Shown piece by piece: positions 47,458 through 57,880 of a DNA stretch of 64,000 nt. Both the position numbers and the translations under genes were made by a program. The notes below the pieces were generated by a model. That model was not told the DNA's origin, ran no database searches, and saw nothing but the letters and a program-made list of their open reading frames with translations. The stretch's first letter is position 1. Every line of letters begins with the position of its first letter. The DNA is from Dactylorhiza incarnata (lineage: Eukaryota > Streptophyta > Magnoliopsida > Asparagales > Orchidaceae): assembly GCA_033032865.1 (NCBI GenBank), contig JAWHQI010000040.1, forward strand, positions 6,989,001-7,053,000. The letters run 5' to 3'.

Positions 47458-49198
47458 CACCCCCAGACTTACCTGTTTGCGCGTCCCGAGCAAACAAATT
47501 CTAAGCGTACGGGGAAAGAAAAGTAGATGTCTTAAAACTACAATATAGAGTACCATGCGAAGTCGCATGCTCACGTGCATAAGAAAAATAGTAGAGAAGA
47601 TTTCTGTTTATATAAACAGTCTATATATTTCTAAAAGAGTAAAAGCATATTACAACTACTCAAAATGGTGAACAGCGGTGAATCGTTCGGTCATGCATAC
47701 GGAGAAAGTAAACTAAACGCTGAGACGAGCATTGCCCAAGATCGGGATGCCGGACAAACTCCACCAAAATCCATCGGTGTCGGTGACCATAGGCGTGCCT
47801 GGTCACATTCTCTCCACGACACTAGATTGGTTCATAGCGTGAGTCGGTAGGACTTTAGGTTAGAGATGGGGCTTGGGTTACGGTGAGGTAAACGATGATA
47901 AACAAAATGGCTTAAACACATAACCCAAATGAGCTTTAAAAATAACTACCCGCGCACCAAAATCGAATGCAAGTGCACCACACCCCCAGACTTGAACTTT
48001 TGCAACATAGGTGTGTGCACCGCCTACTCCCAATACATAATTTTTCTACATGATTTTTCAATAAAACTCATTTTTCTTTCTTCTCTTTTTTTTTCATTTT
48101 TCTTTCTATCTTTCTTTTTCTTGTCTCTTTTTTTTTTCTTTCAGCAAAATTTTCAAATGAGCACATCCACAGATTCACATAATAGACACCACAATCAACA
48201 CCCCCCAAAATGTAAATGAAACTACAACTAAAGCTCAGATTTGGGTGTGTGACTAGGCTAGGCTTTTAGGCTTTGGTGAAATAAACGTGGAGCTGAATCA
48301 AGAAAAGGGTAGGCACAAAGGGGCTAGCAAGGGTAGACGATAGGCATGAAATAAAAAGTTCAACCGAGCCAAAATAATGGCCTACGTTATTCTCACGCAC
48401 TAGAACTATCCTATGCCAATGCTTCAAGAATCGCTTTGGGCAAGTTCTAGCCACCGAGAAAGATTCTCCTTTCTCCCGACTCAAGCAATACGAGTCTAGC
48501 GATCGTTTACACACATCCCTACGCTACCGTTTGATTCACACCGGATTCACCATTTGAGTAGAGTAAACAACATTTACACTAATAGAGAAAAATATAAAAC
48601 CATAGTATAAAAAGAGATGTAACCTACACAAATTCCTATGCAACCGAGCACTCGACTAGGAGCACTACGGGAGTCAACATTTTACTCTGCTACATAGTCC
48701 TAAGCCATCACCTAGATTTTCCCAAATAAGCAGAAGAGTTAAATTCACAACAGAGCAAGCAAACAGATGAGTACGCGCTCAAGTAGGTGATGTGGTGTGC
48801 AATGAAAATGAACAACAATTTAAATGAAATCTTCTAGCATGCAGTGCAATAGTGCACGTGAGCGGGTAAACAAAACTACTCTCCCCCAGACTTAAACTAA
48901 ACAATCCGCATAATATATGACATGAAAATCAGAAAAGGCTAGGGGAAGAGAGTACCCAATGCTCAGCAAGTGAGCATACCAGAAGATTGGCATTTAAACC
49001 AAGACTAAGCTGCAGCATCCGCCATCCCGAAAAAATACCTGCAGGGGTCAGCTCCACAGAAACAAAAGAAAATAGAAAACTGAAATAAAGTGCAATTAAC
49101 TAAATAAAATTAGAAAAGAAATGAAAATGCAAGAAAAATTAAGATAACTACTGGGGTTATTGTCATCCTAGCACGACTTATTCGGATTTTATATAGTT
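47458..49198 (-). other. 3' region of F with three polypurine tracts
   Basis: Tracts at 47458-47470, 47981-47993 and 48881-48893. T-rich low-complexity at 48060-48145. Non-coding and similar to 41587-43314. Confidence 0.7.
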
Positions 49199-50440
49199 CT
49201 AGCTTATAGGCCTATGAAAAAGAAAATGCACAGGTAACTGTTCTAATATGCGCATCGGTAGCGGGTACCGATACGGAGACAGAGCAGTCACCCCTCTACC
49301 TAAATAATAATAATACCTGCTCCTCACAGGTAGAGGGAAAAGAAAGTAAGAAGAGGAGGAGGCCTGGTCCTCACTCATCTCACCAAAACTATCCTTGCCC
49401 AGCAAGGTATCGTCCACAGCAGGTCCGCAGGAGGAGAAGGAAACGAATGAGGCTTCCTTAATGGAGGAGGGATCAACCTCCTCGCATAAAAGGACACACT
49501 CATCATTGACTTGAGCACAAAGCTTCAAGTCCTCCTGAAGTACCTGTAAGGACTCAACCTGCACAGGCTCAGATGAAGAAGGGGGGTCAGGAAATAAAAG
49601 AGAAGAATGACATAAATGATCAAAAATCGGGGGAGTGGTCCCGGTCTCACTCCCATTAGGTTGGGGAAGTAAAATAATGTTTGCATTATCATCAATGCTA
49701 CAAGATTCGGCGGGATAAACAGTGGCCAAACTAGAGATTTGGACTTCCTCCCTCGGTGCTGAGGAAAACTCCTCTTCACCTGGAAGGTTGTCCTCCTCCA
49801 TAGGAACAGGCATAACACTAAAGTCACCAGCCTCCTCCTGCGACACATCATCAACAATGTTGTCGGAGACGAGTATAGTATGCACAACAGGGGGAGGAGT
49901 AGTGCTCGGATAAAAGTCGAGCACCGATTCCTCACAAAGAATCGAATCCACTAGAGGTGGTGGATGCACATGGAGAATAGGCTCAGCAATGTCGGTGCAT
50001 AGATCAGCCGCACATCCGGTGACTGTGTCAACGCCATACCCTTCAAGATGTGAAGGTGGCAAGGACACAAAACCGGATGCTGAAGGTGTGCCGCCAGAGT
50101 TAGGATTCGGGACGATCCGGATATCCGGCTCGTCATCCTCATCCAATTGGCGACGAAAAGCAGCACAATCCTTCAGGGCGTGATCAGTGCTCCGACAAAA
50201 CTGGCACTGCCTTGCGGGCTTCTTTGGCACAGCGGGGGTTGGAGCCGAAAAGAAGTATGATGGTAAAGGCTCAGCAGAGTAGCCATAAGACTTACGCGCA
50301 CCATATGGAGTACCAGATGACGTCGGTGCTCCATATGCTGGGCTATAAGAATTATGCCTACAATTCTCCGTAGGGCATTCATCACTAGAGTGGGAGGTAG
50401 CTCCACACCAACGGCAACGGAAATTGAGATGTGCCCACAT
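49199..50440 (-). CDS. Double zinc-knuckle protein of F (413 aa)
   Basis: Start MWAHLNFRCRWC as in E. Knuckles CRWCGATSHSSDEC and CQFCRSTDHALKDC are identical to E. The acidic tail differs at about 48 positions and by a net one-residue indel near the C-terminus (SRYYYYLGRG against SRYLYSGRG), yet there is no stop or frameshift. An ORF held open in two copies, with the knuckles invariant, points to selection on the protein before these copies inserted. No relative outside this pair is recognised from memory. Confidence 0.8.
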   Translation of the reverse strand: MWAHLNFRCRWCGATSHSSDECPTENCRHNSYSPAYGAPTSSGTPYGARKSYGYSAEPLPSYFFSAPTPAVPKKPARQCQFCRSTDHALKDCAAFRRQLDEDDEPDIRIVPNPNSGGTPSASGFVSLPPSHLEGYGVDTVTGCAADLCTDIAEPILHVHPPPLVDSILCEESVLDFYPSTTPPPVVHTILVSDNIVDDVSQEEAGDFSVMPVPMEEDNLPGEEEFSSAPREEVQISSLATVYPAESCSIDDNANIILLPQPNGSETGTTPPIFDHLCHSSLLFPDPPSSSEPVQVESLQVLQEDLKLCAQVNDECVLLCEEVDPSSIKEASFVSFSSCGPAVDDTLLGKDSFGEMSEDQASSSSYFLFPLPVRSRYYYYLGRGVTALSPYRYPLPMRILEQLPVHFLFHRPIS

Positions 50441-50631
50441 AGTGTGAAGATAAAACGATTCAAAATCAAAATGCTATTGTGCAAAATACTACACCTAACA
50501 AAAATTACTAAAGCAACCTAATAAAAAACAAGAAAATAGAAAATGAGGAAATAAAACAAAGAAATGCGATTTACAAATGGAAGGGCTCCTTTCTCAGATT
50601 CTCCCTCTCCAGAAAACTCACACGACTGTGT

Positions 50632-50649
50632 TCCCCGGCAACGACGCCA
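50632..50649 (-). other. Primer-binding site of F (tRNA-Asp type)
   Basis: The - strand reads TGGCGTCGTTGCCGGGGA: the E site with one substitution (CGCC to CGTC). Confidence 0.85.
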
Positions 50650-50655
50650 AAAACT

Positions 50656-52315
50656 TGATGCGATGATTCGGCAAGTGCACGGGTCGCGCAAGTAATAATA
50701 ATGGGGAAAATCCCCGAGTGTCGGTCTCTTGAGGAACACAGTAAGGTGGAGTTAGGTTTCGAGGAAGGACTTGAGATTGAAGTCCTTAAATCGGATGGAA
50801 TGCGGGGGAGTTGGGTTGGCTTTTGGAAAATAAAATAAAAGCTATCAACTACTCCTATGCAATACCGCTGTGCAATGCTTCGCTTGGCGGGATGGAGACT
50901 AGGCAGGCCTTGAGCGCGCTGCGTCGAAAGGGCGGATGGGCGAGTAGGCAAGCGGAATCGAACAGTGCAGGCCTTGAGCGCACTGCTTCGTTAGGCGGGA
51001 TGGAATACGGGCCGCGATGCCACGCTTCGGTAGGCGGATGGACGAGTAGGCTAGCAGAGTGAGGGTCGCAAGCACCTCTTCGACAAGCACGCCACTAGCA
51101 ATTGCTAGTGCGGCATACGAACGTGACGGCGGGATGGAGGATGGAATGGGGCGCACCTCAAGCACACAAATAAACAAAAAGGGTATTTCACATAGACATG
51201 AAATAACTTTAAATAGCAAGGTTTATAGTGTTCTTCATCAAAATACAAAAGATCTAACTATTACAACAATCAATAAGAAGAGAACAAGGCAAGAAATCGA
51301 CCGAATCCGAAGGCTTGTTGGAGATTCACGGTTGGAATCGCCGGGTTGTCAATCCGCGTCCAAGCTCGGTCCGCAACTACGTCCGGGGTAGAGAGAGCTG
51401 TCACGACTCTCCAATGGACCCGTCTTCTTCGTGTCACGATCCGGTAGAGGTTGCAAACTTCCTCTTGCTTGATGGTAATGGCGGCTAGGTCTTCCTTTGG
51501 AGCTCTTAGATGAAGAGGAGGCGAGAGGAAACTCCGGCTCAAGATTGGCGTGAAGAGCAAGCCCGGAGCACCTCCATATGGTGGGCGACGGTGAAGGGGC
51601 GAATCTGGACGGAACCGGGCAGAAAACGGCGGAAGAAAGCGGGATTATGACCTAAAATCGCGAGCAGGGAATTTATAGGCGCTGGAATTAAACAGTGCGC
51701 ACGGTCAGTGGCGCACGACCAGTGGTCGTGCGCTCTAGAATCCTGTGATCGTGCGCTCCGCCTGGACGGAACCTGCAAAGACATAAGTTATAAAATAACA
51801 TGTTCGCACGACCAGTGGCGCACGACCGGTGGTCGTGCGCACTGGAGTTGATGGTCGTGCGCAATACAGCAAACAGAACTCAGAATTTCAATGATAAGTG
51901 CGCACGAGCAGTGGCGCACGACCGGTGGTCGTGCGCACTGGCGTTGGTGGTCGTGCGCACTGCACCAAACAGAACTCGTGAAAAAGGGTTAAGTGCACAC
52001 GATCAGTGGCGCACGACCAGTGGTCGTGCGCAATAGAACCGGTGATCGTGCGCAGTGTTCCTGTGCAGAATTGCACCGGGAACACCTGCACGACTCCCAT
52101 TCCAGCACAACCACCAATCTAGCCACTGAAGGTGGCACTTAACAGCGCATGAAAACAACTAAAGACAATAAGCATAAAATCACACCAAAGTGGGCCTATA
52201 AGTGCACCTAGCATAGAATGACCAATATGAGCTAAAACAGGGCTAAAGTGCAGTGAAAAGACTAAATAGATGGCCCAGATGAGTCCATAAAAGTGTATAT
52301 GATCAGGACTCATCA
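50656..52315 (-). repeat. 5' LTR of element F
   Basis: Partner of 45797-47457. TATA at about 51668-51679. Palindromes near 51714, 51818, 51917 and 52012. A G to A change (CTAGCGGAG to CTAGCAGAG, 51055) is one of the few differences from the partner. Confidence 0.92.
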
Positions 52316-52320
52316 ATAGG

Positions 52321-52956
52321 CGCTGGAATTAAACAGTGCGCACGATCAGTGGCGCACGACCAGTGGTCGTGCGCACTATCATTCTGTGGTCGTGCGCCTG
52401 CCTGGACGGAGCCTGCAAGGGAAGAAAATTATAAAATACAAAGTTCGCACGACCAGTGGCGCACGACCGGTGGTCGTGCGCACTATCGTAGGTGGTCGTG
52501 CGCGCTGGACGAAACAGAACTCATAAAATTAATGATAAGTGCGCACGAATAGTGGCGCACGACCGGTGGTCGTGCGCACTAGCATTGATGTTCGTGCGCA
52601 CTGCACCAAACAGAACTCATGAAAAAGGGTTAAGTGCGCACGATCAGTGGCGCACGACCAGTGGTCGTGCGCAATAGAACCGGTGATCGTGCGCAGTGTT
52701 CCTGTGCAGAGTTGCACCAGGAACACCTGCACGACTCCTATTCCAGCACAACCACGAATCTAGCCACTGAAAGTGGCACCTAACGGAGCATGAAAACTAC
52801 TAATGAAGAAAAGCATGAAATCACACCAAAATGGGCCTATAAGTGCACCTAGCATAGAATGACCAATATGAGCTAAAACAGGGCTAAAGTGCATTGAAAA
52901 GACTAAATAGATGGCCCAGATGAGTCCATAAAAGTGTATATGATCAGGACTCATCA
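52321..52956 (-). repeat. 5' LTR of E, outer part (U3 with palindromes)
   Basis: Continues 44775-45796 after F and one ATAGG are removed; matches 40952-41586 with about nine differences. It carries four CGCACGACC/GGTCGTGCG palindromes (near 52354, 52450, 52556 and 52653), now 6.5 kb away from E's TATA box. Confidence 0.9.
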
Positions 52957-52961
52957 TTTAT

Positions 52962-54885
52962 TAAGGACTTTTCATTCATTTCGAAACCCTTATCTCGCTT
53001 ACTTGTTAAGGATGTCCCCTTCCACTTCGACGATGCATGCATGCAGGCCTTTGAAACTTTACGGGGACAACTCATCTCGGCTCCAATTTTGGTGGCACCC
53101 GACTGGAATTTACCCTTTATCATCATGTGTGACGCAAGTGATGTGGTCGTAGGTGTTGTACTCGGTCAAAAGAAAGATAAGACTTTTCACACCATTGCGT
53201 ACGCCTGTCGAACTCTCAACAGCGCGCAAGCAAACTATACCACCACGGAGAAAGAAATGCTAGCCGTGGTCTTCGCCTTTGAAAAATTTCACTCATACTT
53301 GGTACTTTCCGAAGTAATCGTGTACACAGACCATGCTGCACTCAGGTATCTTTTCAGCAAAAAAGAATCCAAATCGCGTCTGATTCGTTGGATTTTACTG
53401 TTGCAGGAATACAATTTTGAAATCAAAGACAAGAAAGGGGTGGAGAACGTGATAGCTAATCATCTTTCGCGGTTGGAGTACGACATGACGGCCGACATCC
53501 CCAACAGCTTTAGGGAGGAAACGAACGATTATTTCCCGGATGAAAAGTTATTCGCAATCACTATGCCTCATCCAACAGCCCCATGGTACGCTGATATTGC
53601 TAACTACTTGGCTTGTAAAACCCTTTCTCCGAAACTGTCCCCTCAGCAAAGACGGAAGCTTGCCTCTGATTCAAAATACTATTTTTGGGAAGACCCGCTC
53701 TTATTCCATACGTGTAGTGATGGAATTATCAGACGCTGTGTTCCTGAAGCCGAGTTTCAGTCTATACTGCAGCACTGTCATGACAGAGAAGCTGGCGGGC
53801 ACTTCGGGGCCGTTCGAACAGCACGAAAAATCTTGCAATGCGGATTATTTTGGCCAACCCTCTTCAGGGACGCCCATGCTTATGTCACCAAGTGTGATGA
53901 ATGCCAAAGGACCGGAAATATCTCCCGGCGTAACGAGATGCCCCTCAATAACATGCTGGTCTGCGAACCATTTGATGTCTGGGGGATAGACTTTATGGGT
54001 CCTTTCCCAATGTCTCATGGTAAGCATTATATCATTGTGGCAGTTGATTATGTCTCAAAATGGGTGGAGGCCGAGGCGGTTGCCACGAATGATGCCAGCA
54101 CGGTGCTACATTTTATCCACAAGAATATCTTCTCCAGGTTTGGGACGCCGAGAACTATTATCAGCGACGGCGGTAGTCATTTTTGTAATAAGCAGTTTGT
54201 GCAGCTCATGAAAAAGTTTGGGGTCCATCATAAAATTTCCTTAGCGTACCACCCCCAAACATGTGGACAAGTAGAAGTATCCAACCGCGAGCTCAAGCGA
54301 ATAATCGAGAAATCAATACATTCAAATAGGAAGGAGTGGTCTAAAAAGGTCGACGACGCATTATGGGCTTACCGGACCGCTTTCAAAACACCTATCGGCA
54401 TGACTCCGTTTCAATTAGTCTATGGCAAGGCATGCCACCTTCCTGTGGAGCTGGAGCATAAAGCATTATGGGCAACCAAACTGTTGAACATGGACATTGG
54501 AGCCGCGGCCAAGGCGCGACGTTCACAACTCAACGAATTGGAAGAGCTCCGGCATTTCGCTTATGAAAACGCTCGCATCTACAAAGAGAAAACAAAAAAA
54601 TGGCATGATCGACACATCATCCCTAAGGAGTTCAAAATTGGGGACCAAGTGCTGCTTTACAACTCCCATCTCCGCCTCTTTCCAGGAAAGTTAAAATCGA
54701 GGTGGAGCGGTCCTTTCTCAGTGATCGACGTCACTCCCTTTGGTGCCATCGAAATATCAGGGGATAAGGGAGACAAATTTATGGTCAATGGGCATCGACT
54801 GAAGTTATACGATGGCACATTTATAAACAAGGAATGTCAGTTGGTGACATTGGGAGATGAGCGCCATAAAAGTGCTTACAGCTGA
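52962..54885 (+). pseudogene. RNase H-integrase half of D pol
   Basis: Open throughout (about 640 codons, stop at 54883-54885). RNase [54 protein letters not shown]. Integrase: zinc site [12 protein letters not shown] ... CDECQRTGN; catalytic residues in [19 protein letters not shown] and [18 protein letters not shown]-terminal [20 protein letters not shown] and the [13 protein letters not shown] [14 protein letters not shown] block. All key residues are in place. Only the separation from RT by E makes it non-functional. Confidence 0.9.
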
Positions 54886-56617
54886 TGTTCTGTATTTCTC
54901 TTATTTTGTGAAACTTTCTCTTATGCACTCTTATTTAATTTCTGCACTCTTTAAACATTTATAATACAGGTATTTGGTCCAGCTTAAGGACATAAAACAA
55001 AAGCGCTGCTGGGAGACAACCCAGATTTGCTGTTTTTGTTTTTCTAACCTGTTTCTTTTCAGTTTTTATCTATTTTTGCTGCTTTTAGTTGTATCGTTTG
55101 CAGGTGTGCTTTGTACTTCGTGTTGGCGGATGCTGTGGATCGTGCATGAAATTAACGCCAATCTTCCGGTAATGTGTAGATTAAGTCTGGGGGAGAGCAT
55201 GTGTTATCCACTATGCGCACGAGTTGCACCGCATACTAGACATGTTTTAAATCTTTTCATTGTCATTATCATTAGTCCATGCTTCATGCACCACTTCACC
55301 CACATGAGCGCGCGCTTACCTATTTGTTTTGTTTTCGAATGAACAATTTTGGTTGGAGTGTGAAATAGGATGTTAGCTTAGGAATTACTATTTGGAGTGC
55401 GATGTTGACTCGAGCAGTGTTCTAGTCGCATCCGTCTGCTACAATAGAATTCGAGTAAAACTAGATTATCTCTATGCATTTAATTTATGATTAGTATTTT
55501 TGCGTAGTTTTAGATTTGCTATACTCAAATGGTGAATGTGAACGAAATTGGTGATAACCCGGTGTTGTGTGTGTGCGAGCACTAGTCGTGTGTTGCTCGA
55601 GTCGGGAGGAAGGTTTACCTTTCTCGTGGGCTAAGAACTTTCCCCAAGCGACTCTCGAAGCATGGGCGAGAGCAACTCGTCGAGTTAAACGTGATGTAGG
55701 CCACCTTTTGGCTAGTTTGAGCCTTGTCGTTCCATGTCCTTTTCGCTCACCCTTGCAAGCCAAAATTGTGCCTACCACTCTTTTGTTCAGCTCCTCTTCC
55801 CTTCACCAAGGCCTGAATCTTTGCCCACTTTCGCAACCAAATAGATGTTTTTCTGCACTCATGTTCTTGATTTGGTGTGATTTTTGGAATCTTTGTGATG
55901 TGATGAAGAAATAAATTTTATTCTGCTGATTTTGAACCAACCAGAGGATAAGTAAAAGAAGAAAAGTATGTTGTTAAAAGAAAAAAAATCTGAAAAAGAA
56001 ATATGTCGTAAAGAAATCCTTCCGAGCTATTTAGAAAATCTGTTGGTAATTGTGAAGTAGGCCGTGTGCACACCTAGTTTTCATGATAAGTCTGGGGGTG
56101 TGTCACACGAGCATCGTTTTTGGTTTTGTGTGGTGCAGCGTTCCGTTTGCTCAATTTGGTTGCATAGCCTTCATTTTTATCCTTGAATATCACACCGCAA
56201 CCTAAGCCCAATATTATCCTAAAAGCCCTATTGATTTGACTTGTGAGTTTGCTAACGCCGTGGAGAGAGTGTGACCGGGCGAGCGTATGGTTCACGACGT
56301 TGATGGATTTCAGCAGAGTTATTCCTAAACCCCGACCTTGTGCAACTCCCGCCTTAGTGTCTTATTACTTTCACACCGGGCATGATCATTCGAATTCTTC
56401 ATAATTCACCAACTGAGTATAACTAAATCTTTATTTACGCTCTAATACTTTCGTAAATTAGTTAGCATAGTTAGAATCTCTTTTTACTAAATTTCTATTT
56501 GCATGCTTTTGTTACTTCGCTTTGTACTCCTTTGTGTAATTCTCTTTGTTAACTACCATTTTCACACTCCGCCAAATTCGTTTGCTCGGGACGCGGAAAC
56601 AGGTAAGTCTGGGGGTG
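54886..56617 (+). other. Post-pol region of D with three polypurine tracts
   Basis: AAGTCTGGGGGAG (55183-55195), AAGTCTGGGGGTG (56088-56100) and AAGTCTGGGGGTG (56605-56617). The last touches the LTR. Spacing matches E and F. A 122-aa ORF (54974-55342) starts with a hydrophobic stretch (CFSNLFLFSFYLFLLLLVVSF) but I cannot link it to any family. No Athila env-like ORF is recognisable. Confidence 0.6.
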
Positions 56618-57880
56618 TGATCAGTCCCAATTATATACACATTTATGGACTCATCTGGGCCGATTTTCTAGTCTTTGCACTTCACTTTAGACATGTTTTC
56701 ATTCCTATTTAATACTCCATGCTATGTGCACTTCTAGGCCCTTTTGGTGTGAATTCTTGTTTATCTTCATTTCTAGTTCTCATGCAGTGTTAAGTGCCAC
56801 CTTAAGTGGCAAGACTGGTGTTGTATGCTGGAACAGGAGTCGTGCAGGTGTTCCCGGTACAATTCTGTACAGGAACACTGCGCACGATCACTGGCTCTGT
56901 CTCGCACGACCACTGGTCGTGCGCCATTGATCGTGCGCACTTAACGCTCATTTTATGAGTTCTGTTTGGCTTATCGCACGACCACTGACGATAGTGCGCA
57001 CGACCACTGGTCGTGCGCCACTGGTCGTGCGAATCTGTATTTTAAAAATTTCTTTCCTTTCAGGCTCCGCCCAGGCAACGCGCACGATTGCAGAACTCCA
57101 GTGCGCACGGCCACTGGTCGTGCGCCAATGACCGTGCGCAGTATTCAGTTCAGCGCCTATATATCCCGTTCACGAATTAGGGCGGGATTGAGCCGCCGGG
57201 AGCGAGATTTTCAGTCTGTACGCCGCCGATTTCCATTCCTGGACGCCTCCACTTCATCTCCTACGCAAGGGGAAGTCCTCTCCAACCATTCCAAGCATTT
57301 CTCCATTGTCCGGGAGCATTCTCCACCATCCGCAAGCCCTCAAGCAGCTGTTTTCCACTCCAGTCCGGCGAGAAGAAGAGGAATCCTGAGGTAGAAGACG
57401 ACGGAACCACGTAGAGAGATCATGACAGTTTCTCTACACCGGAAGCACAGTCCGCCCGAGTCCGGAGGTAGCTTGACAAACTACCATTCCGGCCGTGAAC
57501 ATCCGCTTGTCTTCATCCGTTGGTTATCTCTTTCCTCTCTCCTTCGTTGTAATCTTTGAATCTTTTAAACTTGAATCTCATGATATTTGGTTTAGATGAT
57601 ATGAATGTTTCTCCTCTTTTCATCATTACTTGCTTGTGAATCGCTTCGCATCCACTCACTCACTCACGCACTCAAGGTGTTCGATCCGCGTTAGCAAGAG
57701 CTAATGGCGTTTGCGAAGAGGTGTTTGCGACCCTCACCTTCCCGCACTAGAGCACGCTCCATCCGCCTCACGAAGCACGGCATCGCGGCCGTTGCATCCC
57801 TCTCGCCTTGCGAAGCGGTGCTTTCGACCCGCATTACTTTCATTGTTGTTAAGAGTAGAAAAAACCAACCAAAACCCCTT
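56618..57880 (+). repeat. 3' LTR of D, first part
   Basis: Starts TGATCAGTCCC after the polypurine tract and matches 35459-36717. Palindromes near 56906, 57000 and 57107; TATA CTATATATCCC at 57157-57167. Interrupted at 57881 by solo LTR H; CCCTT (57876-57880) is H's target duplication. Confidence 0.9.

Larger units (their letters stand above)
45797..52315 (-). mobile_element. Element F: non-autonomous twin of E, 6.5 kb
   Basis: TGATGCGATG...GGACTCATCA with ATAGG on both sides (45792-45796 and 52316-52320). LTRs 45797-47457 and 50656-52315 (1661 and 1660 bp) differ at about 20 sites. Same plan as E: primer site, one double-knuckle ORF, three polypurine tracts, no pol. The LTR middle differs from E (CATACGAACGTGACGGCG at 46255), so F is a sister subfamily. 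It entered E's 5' LTR at the TATA box, so it arrived after E. Confidence 0.93.
39930..52956 (-). mobile_element. Element E: non-autonomous relative of D, 6.5 kb without F
   Basis: + strand start TGATGCGATG, end GGACTCATCA; TTTAT on both sides (39925-39929 and 52957-52961). LTRs of 1657 and 1658 bp differ at about 15 sites. The interior (about 3.19 kb) has tRNA-Asp primer site, one 412-codon ORF and three polypurine tracts, but no capsid, protease, RT, RNase H or integrase. LTR ends, primer site and 3' region resemble D, which suggests mobilisation by a D-like element. The 5' LTR is split by F. Confidence 0.92.

Noticed and set aside
54974..55342. Athila envelope-like gene after D pol
   Set aside because: Only one hydrophobic stretch in a 122-codon frame; not supported by length, motif or conservation in E and F.
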